From: Lachnospiraceae bacterium
GTDB lineage: Bacteria; Bacillota_A; Clostridia; Lachnospirales; Lachnospiraceae
Direction: 5' to 3'
Length of the DNA: 64,000 nt
NCBI GenBank assembly: GCA_017464645.1
Contig: JAFTZF010000024.1
Location: 1-64,000, forward strand
Shown piece after piece: positions 33,427 through 42,884 of the stretch. The translations under genes were made by a program, and so were the position numbers. The notes below the pieces were generated by a model. It ran no database searches. It was not told the DNA's origin and saw nothing but the letters and a program-made list of their open reading frames with translations. Numbering within the stretch: the stretch's first letter is position 1; every line of letters starts with the position of its first letter.

Positions 33427-34974
33427 TTAGTTTTTCTTTACCAGCAGGGATTTACCTGTCATTTCTGCAGGCTGCTCCATACCCATCAGCTCAAGCAGAG
33501 TGGGAATGATGTCTGCCAGACATCCGCCCTCCCGCAGAGTGTAAGCCGGGTCTGCATTTACCAGCAGGAAGGGAACCGGATTTGTGGTGTGAGCGGTAAA
33601 GGGTGCGCCGGTCTCATAGTCTACCAGCTGCTCCGCATTTCCATGGTCTGCACAGATGAACATCTGACCATCCACTTCCTTCAGAGCCTCTACTGCACGG
33701 CCCACACACTCGTCCACAGCTTCTACTGCCTTTACAGCCGCTGCCTCGATACCGGTATGTCCTACCATGTCAGGATTTGCAAAGTTGATGATGATCACAT
33801 CATATTTATCAGACTTGATCGCCTCTACCAGCTTGTCGCATACACCATAAGCGCTCATCTCCGGCTGCAGGTCGTAGGTAGCTACCTTGGGGGATTTTAC
33901 CAGAATACGGTCCTCACCCTCGTTGGGCTCCTCCACACCGCCGTTGAAGAAGAAGGTTACATGTGCATATTTCTCAGTCTCAGCAATACGAGCCTGTTTC
34001 TTGCCATTGGCTGCCAGATACTCACCAAAGGTATTGTGCAGCTCTACCTTGTGGAATGCCACCAGCTTGTTGGGGATGGTGGGGTCATACTCAGTAAAGC
34101 ACACATAGGTCAGCTCCAGACGCTTCTTGCGGTCAAAGCCTGCAAATTCGTCATCGCAGAATGCACGGGTGATCTCTCTTGCCCGGTCCGGACGGAAGTT
34201 GAAGAAAATCACGGAATCCTTGTCCTGAATGGTTGCCAGGGGCTGTCCGTCTTTCATCACGACTGCGGGTACTACGAACTCGTCGGTCACACCTTCTGCA
34301 TAGGAGTTTGCAATGGCGCTGACACCATCTGCTGCCTCTACGCCTTCTCCGCGGGTCAGCGCTGCATAAGCTTTCTCCACACGGTCCCAGCGGTTGTCAC
34401 GGTCCATAGCATAGTAGCGGCCCATAACGGTTGCCACCTGTCCCACGCCGATCTTGGCCATCTTATCAGTCAGTTCCTGTACATAATCCTTGCCGGATTC
34501 AGGCGGGGTATCCCGGCCATCCAGGAAACAGTGTACATATACTTTCTCCAAGCCGTGGCGCTTTGCCAGCTCCAAAAGTCCATAAATATGGGTATTGTGG
34601 CTGTGCACGCCTCCGTCGGACACCAGTCCGAACATATGCAGGGCTGCGCCGTTTTTCTTGGCATTCTCCACAGCAGTTACCAGAGCTTCATTTTCAAAGA
34701 AGTCTCCATCCTGGATCTCCTTGGTAATACGGGTCAACTCCTGATATACAATGCGGCCTGCGCCCATGTTCAGATGACCTACCTCAGAGTTGCCCATCTG
34801 TCCATCGGGAAGACCTACTGCCAGTCCGCTGGCATTGCCCTCTACAAAGGGATATTCAGCTATCAGGCCATCCATAACAGGAGTCTTAGCCTCTGCCACA
34901 GCATTGCCCTTGGACTCTTTATTCAGGCCGTAGCCATCCAAAATCATCAATACAGTCGGTTTCTTATTCTTCAT
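33427..34974 (-). CDS. gpmI: 2,3-bisphosphoglycerate-independent phosphoglycerate mutase
   Basis: The 515-residue alkaline-phosphatase-superfamily enzyme interconverts 3- and 2-phosphoglycerate in glycolysis. The nucleophile serine lies in [15 protein letters not shown] near residue 62. The N-terminal metal site LMILDGYG, the DGRDTPP motif, [13 protein letters not shown] and the C-terminal metal sites [12 protein letters not shown] and CADHGNAEQ are all present. The ATG overlaps the yajC end by 11 nt, an unusual pairing of glycolysis with protein export. Confidence 0.96.
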   Translation of the reverse strand: MKNKKPTVLMILDGYGLNKESKGNAVAEAKTPVMDGLIAEYPFVEGNASGLAVGLPDGQMGNSEVGHLNMGAGRIVYQELTRITKEIQDGDFFENEALVTAVENAKKNGAALHMFGLVSDGGVHSHNTHIYGLLELAKRHGLEKVYVHCFLDGRDTPPESGKDYVQELTDKMAKIGVGQVATVMGRYYAMDRDNRWDRVEKAYAALTRGEGVEAADGVSAIANSYAEGVTDEFVVPAVVMKDGQPLATIQDKDSVIFFNFRPDRAREITRAFCDDEFAGFDRKKRLELTYVCFTEYDPTIPNKLVAFHKVELHNTFGEYLAANGKKQARIAETEKYAHVTFFFNGGVEEPNEGEDRILVKSPKVATYDLQPEMSAYGVCDKLVEAIKSDKYDVIIINFANPDMVGHTGIEAAAVKAVEAVDECVGRAVEALKEVDGQMFICADHGNAEQLVDYETGAPFTAHTTNPVPFLLVNADPAYTLREGGCLADIIPTLLELMGMEQPAEMTGKSLLVKKN

Positions 34975-35272
34975 TTTTCTCCACCTGTGAAATCGCAGAT
35001 TTTACCATGGGGATTCTGCAGTTGCGGTTGCTTCCGAACTCAACGATCACATCATCCTCAGTAATATCAATAACCACGCCATAAAAGCCGCTGGTGGTCA
35101 GTACGGTGTCACCGATCTCCATAGCTGCCAGCATGGCTTCCTTCTGCTTTCTTTCCTTCTTCTGGGGACGGATGCTCATAAAGTACATCACAGCAAAAAG
35201 CACTACGATATAAACAATCATGATTCCCATGCCGCCACCTGCAGGAGTCCCCTCAGTTAAAAACAAATTCAT
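34964..35272 (-). CDS. yajC: Preprotein translocase subunit YajC
   Basis: The 102-residue single-pass protein accompanies SecDF. The helix lies at about residues 17-34 ([18 protein letters not shown]) and is followed by the signature [21 protein letters not shown] and the [21 protein letters not shown] hairpin. Position downstream of tgt is the conserved bacterial order. SecD and SecF are not in the window. It has its own promoter. Confidence 0.95.
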   Translation of the reverse strand: MNLFLTEGTPAGGGMGIMIVYIVVLFAVMYFMSIRPQKKERKQKEAMLAAMEIGDTVLTTSGFYGVVIDITEDDVIVEFGSNRNCRIPMVKSAISQVEKNEE

Positions 35273-35325
35273 TCTATATTCCTCCTAAATGTTGTAACTC
35301 TTACCTTTCAAAAGGCACTGCCACT

Positions 35326-35354
35326 ATTGTACACAATCCTTTTTCCAAGAGCAA
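35326..35354 (-). promoter_or_regulatory. yajC-gpmI promoter
   Basis: TTGCTC, 17-bp spacer, TACAAT on the minus strand in the 107-bp gap after tgt. Confidence 0.6.
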
Positions 35355-35379
35355 GCATTTTCCTTTATTTTATAAAAAT

Positions 35380-36516
35380 TTAATTGTGATCTCCCTGCTC
35401 CATGCCTTCCAGCTTGGCTTTTTTGTAGGCCTTGTAGCGGCCTTCCTCGATGGCCTGACGGATCTCTGCCATCATGGTATTGTAGAAATACAGGTTGTGC
35501 AGCACGCACAAACGCATACCCAGCATTTCCTTGGCCTTTAACAGATGGCGGATATAGGACCGGCTGTAATGACGGCAGGCGGGGCACTGACAGCCCTCTT
35601 CGATGGGCCGGTCGTCCAGCTCGTATTTTGCATTGAACAGATTTAATTTACCCCGATTGGTGTATACATGTCCATGGCGGCCGTTGCGGCTGGGATATAC
35701 GCAGTCGAAGAAGTCTACACCCCGGTCTACTGCCTCCAGAATGTTGGCCGGTGTGCCCACACCCATCAGATAAGTGGGCTTTTCCAGGGGCAGGTGAGGC
35801 ACTACCGCCTCGATAATACGGTACATTTCCTCATGGCTCTCACCTACGGCCAGACCGCCGATGGCATAGCCGTCCAGATCCATTTCTGAAATCTGCTTGG
35901 CATGCTCTACACGAATATCCTCAAAAACAGCACCCTGATTGATGCCAAAGAGCATCTGGCGGGGATTGATGGTGTCCGGCAGGCTGTTGAGCCTCTGCAT
36001 CTGTGCCTTACAGCGGGCCAGCCAGCGGGTGGTACGGGCTACGGATTTTTCCACATAATCGCGCTCTGCCACGCTGGAGGGGCACTCATCAAAGGCCATT
36101 GCAATGGTAGAGGCCAGATTGGACTGGATCTGCATGCTCTCCTCCGGGCCCATGAAAATCTTTCTTCCGTCGATGTGGGAGTTGAAATACACTCCTTCTT
36201 CTTTGATCTTCCGAAGGCCGGCCAGGGAAAACACCTGGAAGCCGCCGGAGTCGGTCAGAATCGGCTTGTCCCAGACCATAAACTTGTGCAGGCCGCCCAT
36301 TTTCTTTACGATCTCATCTCCGGGGCGCACATGCAGATGGTAGGTATTGGACAGCTCCACCTGGCAGCCGATTTCCTGCAGATCCTTGGTGGAAACTGCG
36401 CCTTTGATGGCCGCAGCTGTTCCTACATTCATAAATACCGGGGTCTGGATGATGCCGTGGACCGTATGAAATTCACCCCGCTTGGCATTTCCGTCCCGTG
36501 TGATCAATTTATACAT
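35380..36516 (-). CDS. tgt: tRNA-guanine (queuine) transglycosylase
   Basis: The 378-residue TIM-barrel enzyme exchanges guanine-34 for preQ1 in tRNAs with GUN anticodons. It has LTDSGGFQVFSL with the catalytic Asp, GGLAVGESHEEMYRI, the second catalytic Asp in VDFFDCVYPSRNGRHGHV, and the zinc motif CQCPACRHYSRSYIRHLL. It is full length. It starts at an ATG 42 bp after aroC in a probable aroC-tgt unit. Confidence 0.97.
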   Translation of the reverse strand: MYKLITRDGNAKRGEFHTVHGIIQTPVFMNVGTAAAIKGAVSTKDLQEIGCQVELSNTYHLHVRPGDEIVKKMGGLHKFMVWDKPILTDSGGFQVFSLAGLRKIKEEGVYFNSHIDGRKIFMGPEESMQIQSNLASTIAMAFDECPSSVAERDYVEKSVARTTRWLARCKAQMQRLNSLPDTINPRQMLFGINQGAVFEDIRVEHAKQISEMDLDGYAIGGLAVGESHEEMYRIIEAVVPHLPLEKPTYLMGVGTPANILEAVDRGVDFFDCVYPSRNGRHGHVYTNRGKLNLFNAKYELDDRPIEEGCQCPACRHYSRSYIRHLLKAKEMLGMRLCVLHNLYFYNTMMAEIRQAIEEGRYKAYKKAKLEGMEQGDHN

Positions 36517-36558
36517 ATTGATAAATTCCTTTCCATAAATTCCTCTCCGGATGCAGAT

Positions 36559-37662
36559 TTAGTCTCTGCCCCAGATTTGCTCCAGATATTCCATCCGGGC
36601 TCCCATGCCGGAAAGCAGAGCATCCGTAAGAACCAGCGCCGCCATAGCCTCTACTACGACCACGGCTCTTGGCACAATGATGGGGTCGTGGCGTCCCTTG
36701 ACCTGCACCCGGATCTCCTCTCCTGCCTTGTTGACAGTCTGCTGCTCTCTGGAAATAGAGGGTGTGGGCTTTACAGCCACCCGGAATACCAGAGGACTGC
36801 CGTCACTGATGCCTCCCAGGGTTCCGCCTGCGTGATTGGTGGCCTTTTTCACCTTTCCGTCTTCCATACAGAAGGCATCGTTATTTTCTGCGCCGGTGCT
36901 GGCCGCTGCTGCAAATCCGTCGCCTATCTCGAAGCCCTTTACAGCCCCGATGGACATCATGGCCTTGGCCAGATTGGCCTCCAGCTTCTCAAAACAGGGG
37001 TCTCCCAGGCCTGCAGGCAAATGCTCTGCCACGCACTCGATGATGCCTCCTGCGGAATCCTGCTCCTTTATACACTGCTGCAAATAGCTTTCTGCCTCTG
37101 CGGCCGCCTGGGCATCCGGCATATATAAGGCATTATTCCACATTTCCTCTTGATTAAACCGCTCCTCGCTTACGCAAACCGGTCCAATGGAACGGGTGTA
37201 AGCGAAAACTTTCATTCCCAGACTTTCCAGAATCTTCACAGCCACTGCGCCTGCTGCCACACGGCCGATGGTCTCCCGGCCGGAGGAGCGTCCGCCGCCC
37301 CGATAATCCCGGAAGCCGTATTTGACGTCAAAGGTGTAATCCGCATGGCCGGGCCGATAGTAGGATGCGATCTCACTATAGTCCGCTGACCGCTGGGAAG
37401 TATTCATGACCACCAGAGAAATGGGTGTACCCGTGGTCTTTCCTTCAAAGACGCCGGACAGAATTTCTACCTGGTCTCCCTCTTTGCGGGGCGTGCTGTA
37501 TCGGGACTGTCCCGGCTTTCTGCGATTTAAATAAACCTGAATATCCTCCTCACACAGGGGAAGTCCTGCAGGGCAGCCGTCGATGACCACACCTACACCC
37601 TTGCCGTGGGATTCTCCCCAGGTAGAGATACAGAATTGCTTTCCAAAACCAGATCCTGCCAT
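36559..37662 (-). CDS. aroC: Chorismate synthase
   Basis: The 367-residue FMN-dependent lyase makes chorismate from EPSP, the last step of the shikimate pathway. All three family signatures are present: GESHGKGVGVVIDGCPAGLP near the start, the RRKPGQSRYSTPRKE region, and RSSGRETIGRVAAGA followed by the late SPLVFRVAVKPTPSI. It follows an unrecognised gene by 17 bp and precedes tgt. Confidence 0.97.
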   Translation of the reverse strand: MAGSGFGKQFCISTWGESHGKGVGVVIDGCPAGLPLCEEDIQVYLNRRKPGQSRYSTPRKEGDQVEILSGVFEGKTTGTPISLVVMNTSQRSADYSEIASYYRPGHADYTFDVKYGFRDYRGGGRSSGRETIGRVAAGAVAVKILESLGMKVFAYTRSIGPVCVSEERFNQEEMWNNALYMPDAQAAAEAESYLQQCIKEQDSAGGIIECVAEHLPAGLGDPCFEKLEANLAKAMMSIGAVKGFEIGDGFAAAASTGAENNDAFCMEDGKVKKATNHAGGTLGGISDGSPLVFRVAVKPTPSISREQQTVNKAGEEIRVQVKGRHDPIIVPRAVVVVEAMAALVLTDALLSGMGARMEYLEQIWGRD

Positions 37663-37679
37663 GATCCATTCCTCCCTTT

Positions 37680-38306
37680 CTATAACCAGTTCTTTTCTGA
37701 AAGGCTCTGGGCCAGCTCTGCCAGATCCTCCAGATACAGCCGCTCTCCCAGTCCGTAATAATCCTTCAGTTTCTTGTCCGGATCAATGATATATACATCC
37801 GGCTGATTGTATTCTATCTCAGGGCTCAACCCCTTAATTGCCAGCTCCACCGTCTGGAAATTGGCTAACGACAGGGGCAGATACGCACGTTTGGGCTGGC
37901 TCTGTCCTCTGCGGTAAGTCACGGTCAGAAGCCGCTCCGAACGGGAAATGGCCACATACTCCCGGCTGCGGGCCAGTAGCAGGCTCTCCAGCGTGCGGAC
38001 GGTGGTATTGGTGCCCGCTCCCCTTCGGATCATAAAGTCCCGCATATATTTCTGATCCACATAGACAGGCGCATCATCCGGCATACAGATCAACACTGCC
38101 TGCTTTCTGAAAAAACCTTTTACATAGGGACGCAGCTCCTTTAGCACCTCATCTGCCGCATCAGTGCTCTCCTCCAGATGATAATAGCTGGGGATCAGCG
38201 GCACCTTGGGCAGCTTCTCTAAAGAAATCTCCTTTTGTCTTCCCTTGATCACGGGGACCCCCACCAGCTTCCTGTCCAAAACAAATAGAATACTGTTAAA
38301 TCTCAA
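37680..38306 (-). CDS. Protein of unknown function upstream of aroC
   Basis: The 208-residue soluble protein starts at a TTG behind a perfect AGGAGG with 7-nt spacing. Visible elements are an N-terminal beta-rich start (FNSILFVLDRKLVGVPVI), a middle ELRPYVKGFFRKQAVLICMPDD that faintly recalls the actin/MreB pattern, an Arg-rich RRGAGTNTTVRTLESLLLARS, and a C-terminal PDVYIIDPDKKLKDYYGLGERL. No catalytic motif is recognised. It is first in a unit with aroC and tgt and has its own promoter inside the preceding terminator. Confidence 0.8.
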   Translation of the reverse strand: MRFNSILFVLDRKLVGVPVIKGRQKEISLEKLPKVPLIPSYYHLEESTDAADEVLKELRPYVKGFFRKQAVLICMPDDAPVYVDQKYMRDFMIRRGAGTNTTVRTLESLLLARSREYVAISRSERLLTVTYRRGQSQPKRAYLPLSLANFQTVELAIKGLSPEIEYNQPDVYIIDPDKKLKDYYGLGERLYLEDLAELAQSLSEKNWL

Positions 38307-38361
38307 TCTGTTTCCTCCTAAGCCCTTTCTCGGCTTTCATTTCCTGAATACAGTCCATAAT

Positions 38362-38390
38362 AGTATAACACAAAAAGAAACTGTTGTAAA
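38362..38390 (-). promoter_or_regulatory. Promoter of the aroC-upstream gene, embedded in a terminator
   Basis: TTTACA (38385-38390), 17-bp spacer, TATACT (38362-38367) on the minus strand. The -35 lies in the loop-side part of the permease terminator. Confidence 0.55.
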
Positions 38391-38424
38391 ACAGAGGATT
38401 TCAACTTCTGTCCACAACAGTTTC
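38372..38424 (-). terminator. Terminator of the MacAB-type operon
   Basis: The outer stem GAAACTGTTGT/ACAACAGTTTC and inner stem ACAGA/TCTGT are followed on the minus strand by TTTTTGTGTT. Confidence 0.8.
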
Positions 38425-38431
38425 CAACTCC

Positions 38432-39724
38432 TTATTCGTAGCGCAGCGCTTCGATGGGATTCATTTTCGCAGCCTTGTTGGCCGGATAATATCCAAAGAA
38501 CACACCGATAAAAACAGAAAAGCTTACGGAGAATACGATTCCCGTCACAGAGGGGGAAGTCGCATATCCCATCACATTGGTGGCCACCGCCGCCAGGCCC
38601 ATGCCTGCCAGAATTCCGATAAAGCCGCCAATGAGACAGATCACCACGGATTCCATGATAAACTGCAGACGGATGGAGCCATTGGTGGCTCCCAGCGCCT
38701 TGCGGGTACCGATTTCCCGGGTACGCTCCGTAATGGACACCAGCATGATATTCATAACACCGATGCCTCCTACCAGCAGGGAAATGCCTGCAATAATGGA
38801 AATAGCGATAGATATAGTGGACAGCATCTCCGTCATGCTGGAGACAACAGACTCCATGCTTGTAGCACTGGCCTCATAGCTGTCATTGTTTCGATAGTAG
38901 CGGTTGTTAATGTATGTCTCCAGCTCATCACAGAAATCACTTACCCCTACACCGGAGGCCGTCAACAGCGTTACCTGTGAAAAGCCTGTAGTCGTATGGT
39001 TTTGCTCTCTGGCAGCTTTCAAAGGCAAATATACGGTAGTGGTCACATCAGAATCCGATTCACTGGAAAAGCTCAGGGCAGACTCCTCGTACTCGTACAC
39101 ACCTACGATGGAATAATGGTAGTATCGGTTGTTGATCAAGATGGTGATCTCGGAACCGATGGCCTCCCAGTTGCTTCCGTCAAAGAGGCTCTCCACCACT
39201 TTATCTGTTACCATGACAACCCGTTTTCCTTCTTCCTGCTCCTTTTCGGTAGGAAGCCGGCCCGCCAGGATATTCAAATCCTCATTTTCCAGATACACCT
39301 CATTGGCACCTGTGATCTGCACATTGGCAGAGGCTGAGCCTTCCTGGGCCGTTCCGCTGCCCACACTTTCTGATGCCGAGATCCCACGAATGCTTTCTGC
39401 AAAGGTCTCCTCAATATCATCCAGCATCTCCTGGGACAGGTAATCATCCTCGCCCATAGTGCTTCGCATACCGCCCTGCATGAACCGCATGCCGCTCTCG
39501 CTGACCTCTTCCTCTGAACTCTTTCTCTGCACACCCAGGGTAATGTTGTTGGCCCCCATGGATTCCATGGAATCCGTTACGGAGCTGCTGATGGAATTTC
39601 CCACGGTCATGATGGCGATCACAGAGGCAATACCGATGATAATGCCCAGCATGGTCAGCAAAGCCCGCATTTTATTGGCCAGAAGTCCCTGAAACGCCAG
39701 GGATATATTTTCCCAAATCAGCAT
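38432..39724 (-). CDS. MacB-type ABC transporter permease
   Basis: The 430-residue permease has one N-terminal helix (about 20-42), a large extracytoplasmic MacB_PCD domain (about 45-290), and three C-terminal helices forming the FtsX domain. ISITERTREIGTRKALGAT lies between the first two of these as the coupling segment (VSITERTREIGTRKAL). It has no fused ATPase. It is third in an operon with a periplasmic-adaptor-like protein and an ATPase, the Gram-positive layout for exporters of peptides, lipids or antibiotics. The ATG overlaps the ATPase stop by 7 nt. Confidence 0.92.
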   Translation of the reverse strand: MLIWENISLAFQGLLANKMRALLTMLGIIIGIASVIAIMTVGNSISSSVTDSMESMGANNITLGVQRKSSEEEVSESGMRFMQGGMRSTMGEDDYLSQEMLDDIEETFAESIRGISASESVGSGTAQEGSASANVQITGANEVYLENEDLNILAGRLPTEKEQEEGKRVVMVTDKVVESLFDGSNWEAIGSEITILINNRYYHYSIVGVYEYEESALSFSSESDSDVTTTVYLPLKAAREQNHTTTGFSQVTLLTASGVGVSDFCDELETYINNRYYRNNDSYEASATSMESVVSSMTEMLSTISIAISIIAGISLLVGGIGVMNIMLVSITERTREIGTRKALGATNGSIRLQFIMESVVICLIGGFIGILAGMGLAAVATNVMGYATSPSVTGIVFSVSFSVFIGVFFGYYPANKAAKMNPIEALRYE

Positions 39725-40437
39725 AGAATATCCCCCTTCCTCAGTATCTGCTGGCCTACCACCTCTCCGTCACGAAGGCTTACCATTCGCTGGGTTTCCC
39801 CCGCCAGTTCCCTGGAGTGGGTGATCAGGATAATGGTCTTTCCTTCCTCCCGGTTCAGGCGATGGAAAATATCCATGATCTTTCGGCCGGTCTTGGAGTC
39901 CAGAGCACCGGTGGGCTCATCCGCCAGGATCAGGGCCGGGTTGTTGGCCATGGCCCGGGCAATGGCTACTCTCTGTTTCTGACCGCCGGACAGCTCATCC
40001 GGCATGTGGCTCATGCGGTCCTGCATCTCCACCAGCTCCAGCAGATATTCTGCCCGCTCCCGGCGCTCCTTTCTGCTCACACCTGCGTACAGCATGGGCA
40101 GCTCCACATTTCGCAGGGCACTGGTACGGCTCACCAGATTATAGGTCTGGAACACAAAGCCGATCTTTTCGTTGCGGATACGGGACAGTTCCTTATCCCT
40201 GGCCGCTGCCACATCCACTCCATCCAGAATGTAACTGCCCTCTGTAGGCCGGTCCAGCACTCCAATAATATTCATCAGGGTGGTTTTTCCGGAGCCGGAA
40301 GCCCCTACAATGGATATAAACTCCTGCTCCTCCACCTGCAGATCAATACCATGCAGAATTTCCAGTTCATTAGGCTGCCCGATGTAAAACCGCTTTATGA
40401 TCTGTTTTAATTCTATCATTGGACGTCCGTTTTCCAT
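39718..40437 (-). CDS. MacB-type ABC transporter ATP-binding protein
   Basis: The 239-residue ATPase has Walker A GASGSGKTTLMN, the Q-loop, signature LSGGQKQRVAIARA, and Walker B LILADEPTGALD followed by the H-loop in LITHSRE. The LolD/MacB-like order and the GALD D-loop place it with FtsX-type permeases. The ATG follows GGAGGTG 11 bp after the adaptor gene. Confidence 0.94.
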   Translation of the reverse strand: MENGRPMIELKQIIKRFYIGQPNELEILHGIDLQVEEQEFISIVGASGSGKTTLMNIIGVLDRPTEGSYILDGVDVAAARDKELSRIRNEKIGFVFQTYNLVSRTSALRNVELPMLYAGVSRKERRERAEYLLELVEMQDRMSHMPDELSGGQKQRVAIARAMANNPALILADEPTGALDSKTGRKIMDIFHRLNREEGKTIILITHSRELAGETQRMVSLRDGEVVGQQILRKGDILC

Positions 40438-40448
40438 GTACGCACCTC

Positions 40449-42047
40449 CTAGAAGCCACCCCGGCCGCTACCGGAGCCACCGCTGGGTCTGCTGCCACCG
40501 CCGCTGGGCATGCTGCCGCCACTTGGCATATCACCGCCGGAAGGCATACTGCCGCCGGAGAATCCGCCTCCGCCCATATTTCCCATGGGGAACATGCTGC
40601 TTTCTTCTTCACTTCCGCGAACTGCGCTGTCTGTTACCATGGCAGTTCCATAGTATACCTGCATTCCTTCAGAAAGACCCTCGCCACTGATTTCAACATA
40701 GTAGTCTCCTTCCATACCCACGGTCACTGCCACTTCCTTGCGCTCTCCGTTCTCCTGCACATAGATCACGCTCTGACCCTGGCGATTGGTCTGCACGCAA
40801 TCAGCCGGAACCGTCAGTACATCCTCTGCCGCCTGCAGCACAACGCTGGCCTGGGCGCTCATACCGATGCGCAGATTCTCATTGGGCTCTGTCAGAGAGA
40901 TTTCGATGGAATAGCTGGAGCTTCCGGAGCTGCCAAAGCCTGCCGTCTCTCCCGGAGTAGGTGCCACATAGGTCAGGGTAGCCGGCAGCTCCTCATCGCT
41001 TACGGATTCAATCTTCACAGCTGCCTCCATGCCTTTTTTCAGACTGCCAATGTCATATTCATCCACAGATGCATTTACAATAAAGTTCTGGTAATCCGCA
41101 ATGACAAAAATGGTTCCGCCATTGTAAATCTCACCCTCTGCCACAGACAGGGAAATGATCATTCCATCCATAGGCGCTGTCAGATAACAATCCTCCAGCT
41201 GCTGCTCATAGGACTCAATTTTCTGAGTAGATTCATCCTTGGAATACTGACGCTCCAAATCTGCATTCGCCAGACTTTCGGTGGCACTTTCCAGGGTGGA
41301 CTCCGCTTTTTCCTCGGCTGCCTCACGCTCTTCTACGATTTTTTCATAGGCAGAAGCCGCTTCACTTTCTGCTGTCTGCGCCTTCTGCAAAGCTGCTGCA
41401 GCTGCCTCTTTTTCTTCTGCAGCGGCATTGTCATATGCCTCCTGGGCCTGGTTCAGTGCTTCAATAGCTGCCTGCCAGGCTACCTTTGCATTTTCCTGAG
41501 TCAGAGAATAAGCCACTGTGACATCTTCATAATTTTTTACTGCCGCTTCGTAGGTATCTACGATTTTCTGATACTCTTTCTCTGACTTGTAATCAGAAAG
41601 GATCTTATCATTTTTTGCATCTGTCAGGCTTGCTTCAATATCTTCTGAATCAAATTCGCAAATGACCTGACCCACAGTTACAATATCGCCCACTTCCACG
41701 TGTACCTTGGTAACTTCCGCCTTCTCCACACTGGCAGAGATATTCCGGCTGTCCGCACTGGCCACTGTTCCTGACAGGCTGATGGAATCCATCAATGTCT
41801 GGCGCTGAATTGTGGTGGTCTCTATCATCTGCGCGCTTTGCATCATGTTTTCCATCCGGTTCTTTCTCTGATAGAAAGAAAGTCCCACTCCTGCCGCAAT
41901 CACGACCACAATCAGCAGACAAACCAGTTTTTTATGGCGTTTCATCCATCTCCAGAACCGTGCCGGTACAGATTTCTTCTTTGTGCTCTGCTCCGAAACC
42001 CCGGCGCCGGGGGCTTCTTTTGTGTTTTTCTTTTCAAATAGTTTCAC
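40449..42047 (-). CDS. HlyD/MacA-family efflux adaptor
   Basis: The 532-residue product starts at a GTG behind AAGGAGG; longer frames lack a site. It has a basic cytoplasmic start, a membrane helix at about 41-57, a lipoyl-like half (SISLSGTVASADSRNISA), a coiled-coil hairpin around residues 150-260 rich in Ala and Glu, the second lipoyl half, and beta-barrel domains. The C-terminal 45 residues are a low-complexity Gly-Ser-Met-Pro tail. It is the first gene of the MacAB-like operon and links the permease to the cell surface in the absence of an outer membrane. Confidence 0.92.
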   Translation of the reverse strand: MKLFEKKNTKEAPGAGVSEQSTKKKSVPARFWRWMKRHKKLVCLLIVVVIAAGVGLSFYQRKNRMENMMQSAQMIETTTIQRQTLMDSISLSGTVASADSRNISASVEKAEVTKVHVEVGDIVTVGQVICEFDSEDIEASLTDAKNDKILSDYKSEKEYQKIVDTYEAAVKNYEDVTVAYSLTQENAKVAWQAAIEALNQAQEAYDNAAAEEKEAAAAALQKAQTAESEAASAYEKIVEEREAAEEKAESTLESATESLANADLERQYSKDESTQKIESYEQQLEDCYLTAPMDGMIISLSVAEGEIYNGGTIFVIADYQNFIVNASVDEYDIGSLKKGMEAAVKIESVSDEELPATLTYVAPTPGETAGFGSSGSSSYSIEISLTEPNENLRIGMSAQASVVLQAAEDVLTVPADCVQTNRQGQSVIYVQENGERKEVAVTVGMEGDYYVEISGEGLSEGMQVYYGTAMVTDSAVRGSEEESSMFPMGNMGGGGFSGGSMPSGGDMPSGGSMPSGGGSRPSGGSGSGRGGF

Positions 42048-42061
42048 AATGTTTCCTCCTT

Positions 42062-42086
42062 GAAAATTCCTGAATTTTTCCTGAAA
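42062..42086 (-). promoter_or_regulatory. Direct repeat TTCAGGAA, 11-bp period
   Basis: TTCAGGAA occurs twice exactly 11 bp apart (42067-42074 and 42078-42085), with a degenerate third copy overlapping the ribosome binding site. The layout suits a response regulator on one DNA face. It lies 15-40 bp before the adaptor GTG. Confidence 0.3.
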
Positions 42087-42206
42087 TTCCTTATTTTGTA
42101 TTCTACAGGGAAAATGTGTTGGAACCTTGTGGAAACTGTGTTCTTTCTGTGAACAGCCAGAAGAGGATGCTCCTTTGAACACCCTCTCCGTATTCTCTCC
42201 CCGCCC

Positions 42207-42884
42207 TTACTCGTCTTGCTGGGCAATAGGTGTAATAATGATATTTTCTCCGGGAAGTCCGGTCTTGCGCTTCACAATATCCTCGATCTGCGCTCTTCCG
42301 GCGTCATCCACATTTGACATATTTACCACCACGTCCACCATATCGTCTGTGATGCTGACCACCACATCTTCAAAGCCTTTGGCCTCCAGTAATGTCTCTG
42401 CTGCCACTTCCCGCTCTGCAATATCGGTCATGGCTATCATGCTGTCAATGGCCTCCTGCTTCTGGGCCTCGGAAATATTGGTGTTGTTGATGACTTCCAT
42501 CAAAATCTCCTTGTTTTTGGCCCGCAGCTGCTCTCTGGAAACCTTCGCGTCTGAGGCAAAGCCTATACTGGCTACGGTACTGGTAAGAACCGCCTCTCCC
42601 GGCACTTCTCCTTCTGTCACTTCCGCAGTTTCCAGCGCCTCCAGATCCTCCAGGTCTGCATCCAGGCTTTCAATATCGCCTTCCTCAAAAGCCAGCTCCT
42701 CCAGACCGGTCTGGGCATACTGGTCCTCTGACGAAATATCAGATGCCAGCTGCTCTGCGTCTGTCACGGTTTCTGCAGTGGTCAGATCCAGTTTGCTCCC
42801 TGAGTAGTTTAAGTACCCTGCAACAGCAATCATAATAGCCAGCGCAGTAATAATGATTTGATTCTTTTTTACAATGTGCTTCAC
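42207..42884 (-). CDS. spoIIIAH: Stage III sporulation protein AH
   Basis: The 225-residue mother-cell protein forms the feeding-tube channel with forespore SpoIIQ. It has an N-terminal helix at about 9-28 and a C-terminal ring-building domain from about residue 125 (SREQLRAKNKEILMEVINN through ADVVVNMSNVDDAGRAQIEDIV-like sequence). The GTG start overlaps the readable stop of the spoIIIAG frame and follows GGAGG. The acidic linker at 45-110 is longer than in Bacillus. Confidence 0.93.
   Translation of the reverse strand: MKHIVKKNQIIITALAIMIAVAGYLNYSGSKLDLTTAETVTDAEQLASDISSEDQYAQTGLEELAFEEGDIESLDADLEDLEALETAEVTEGEVPGEAVLTSTVASIGFASDAKVSREQLRAKNKEILMEVINNTNISEAQKQEAIDSMIAMTDIAEREVAAETLLEAKGFEDVVVSITDDMVDVVVNMSNVDDAGRAQIEDIVKRKTGLPGENIIITPIAQQDE

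Noticed and set aside
33589..35064. A 491-codon open frame opposite gpmI.
   Set aside because: It is an antisense shadow of an intact glycolytic gene, with low-plausibility composition and no promoter or ribosome site.
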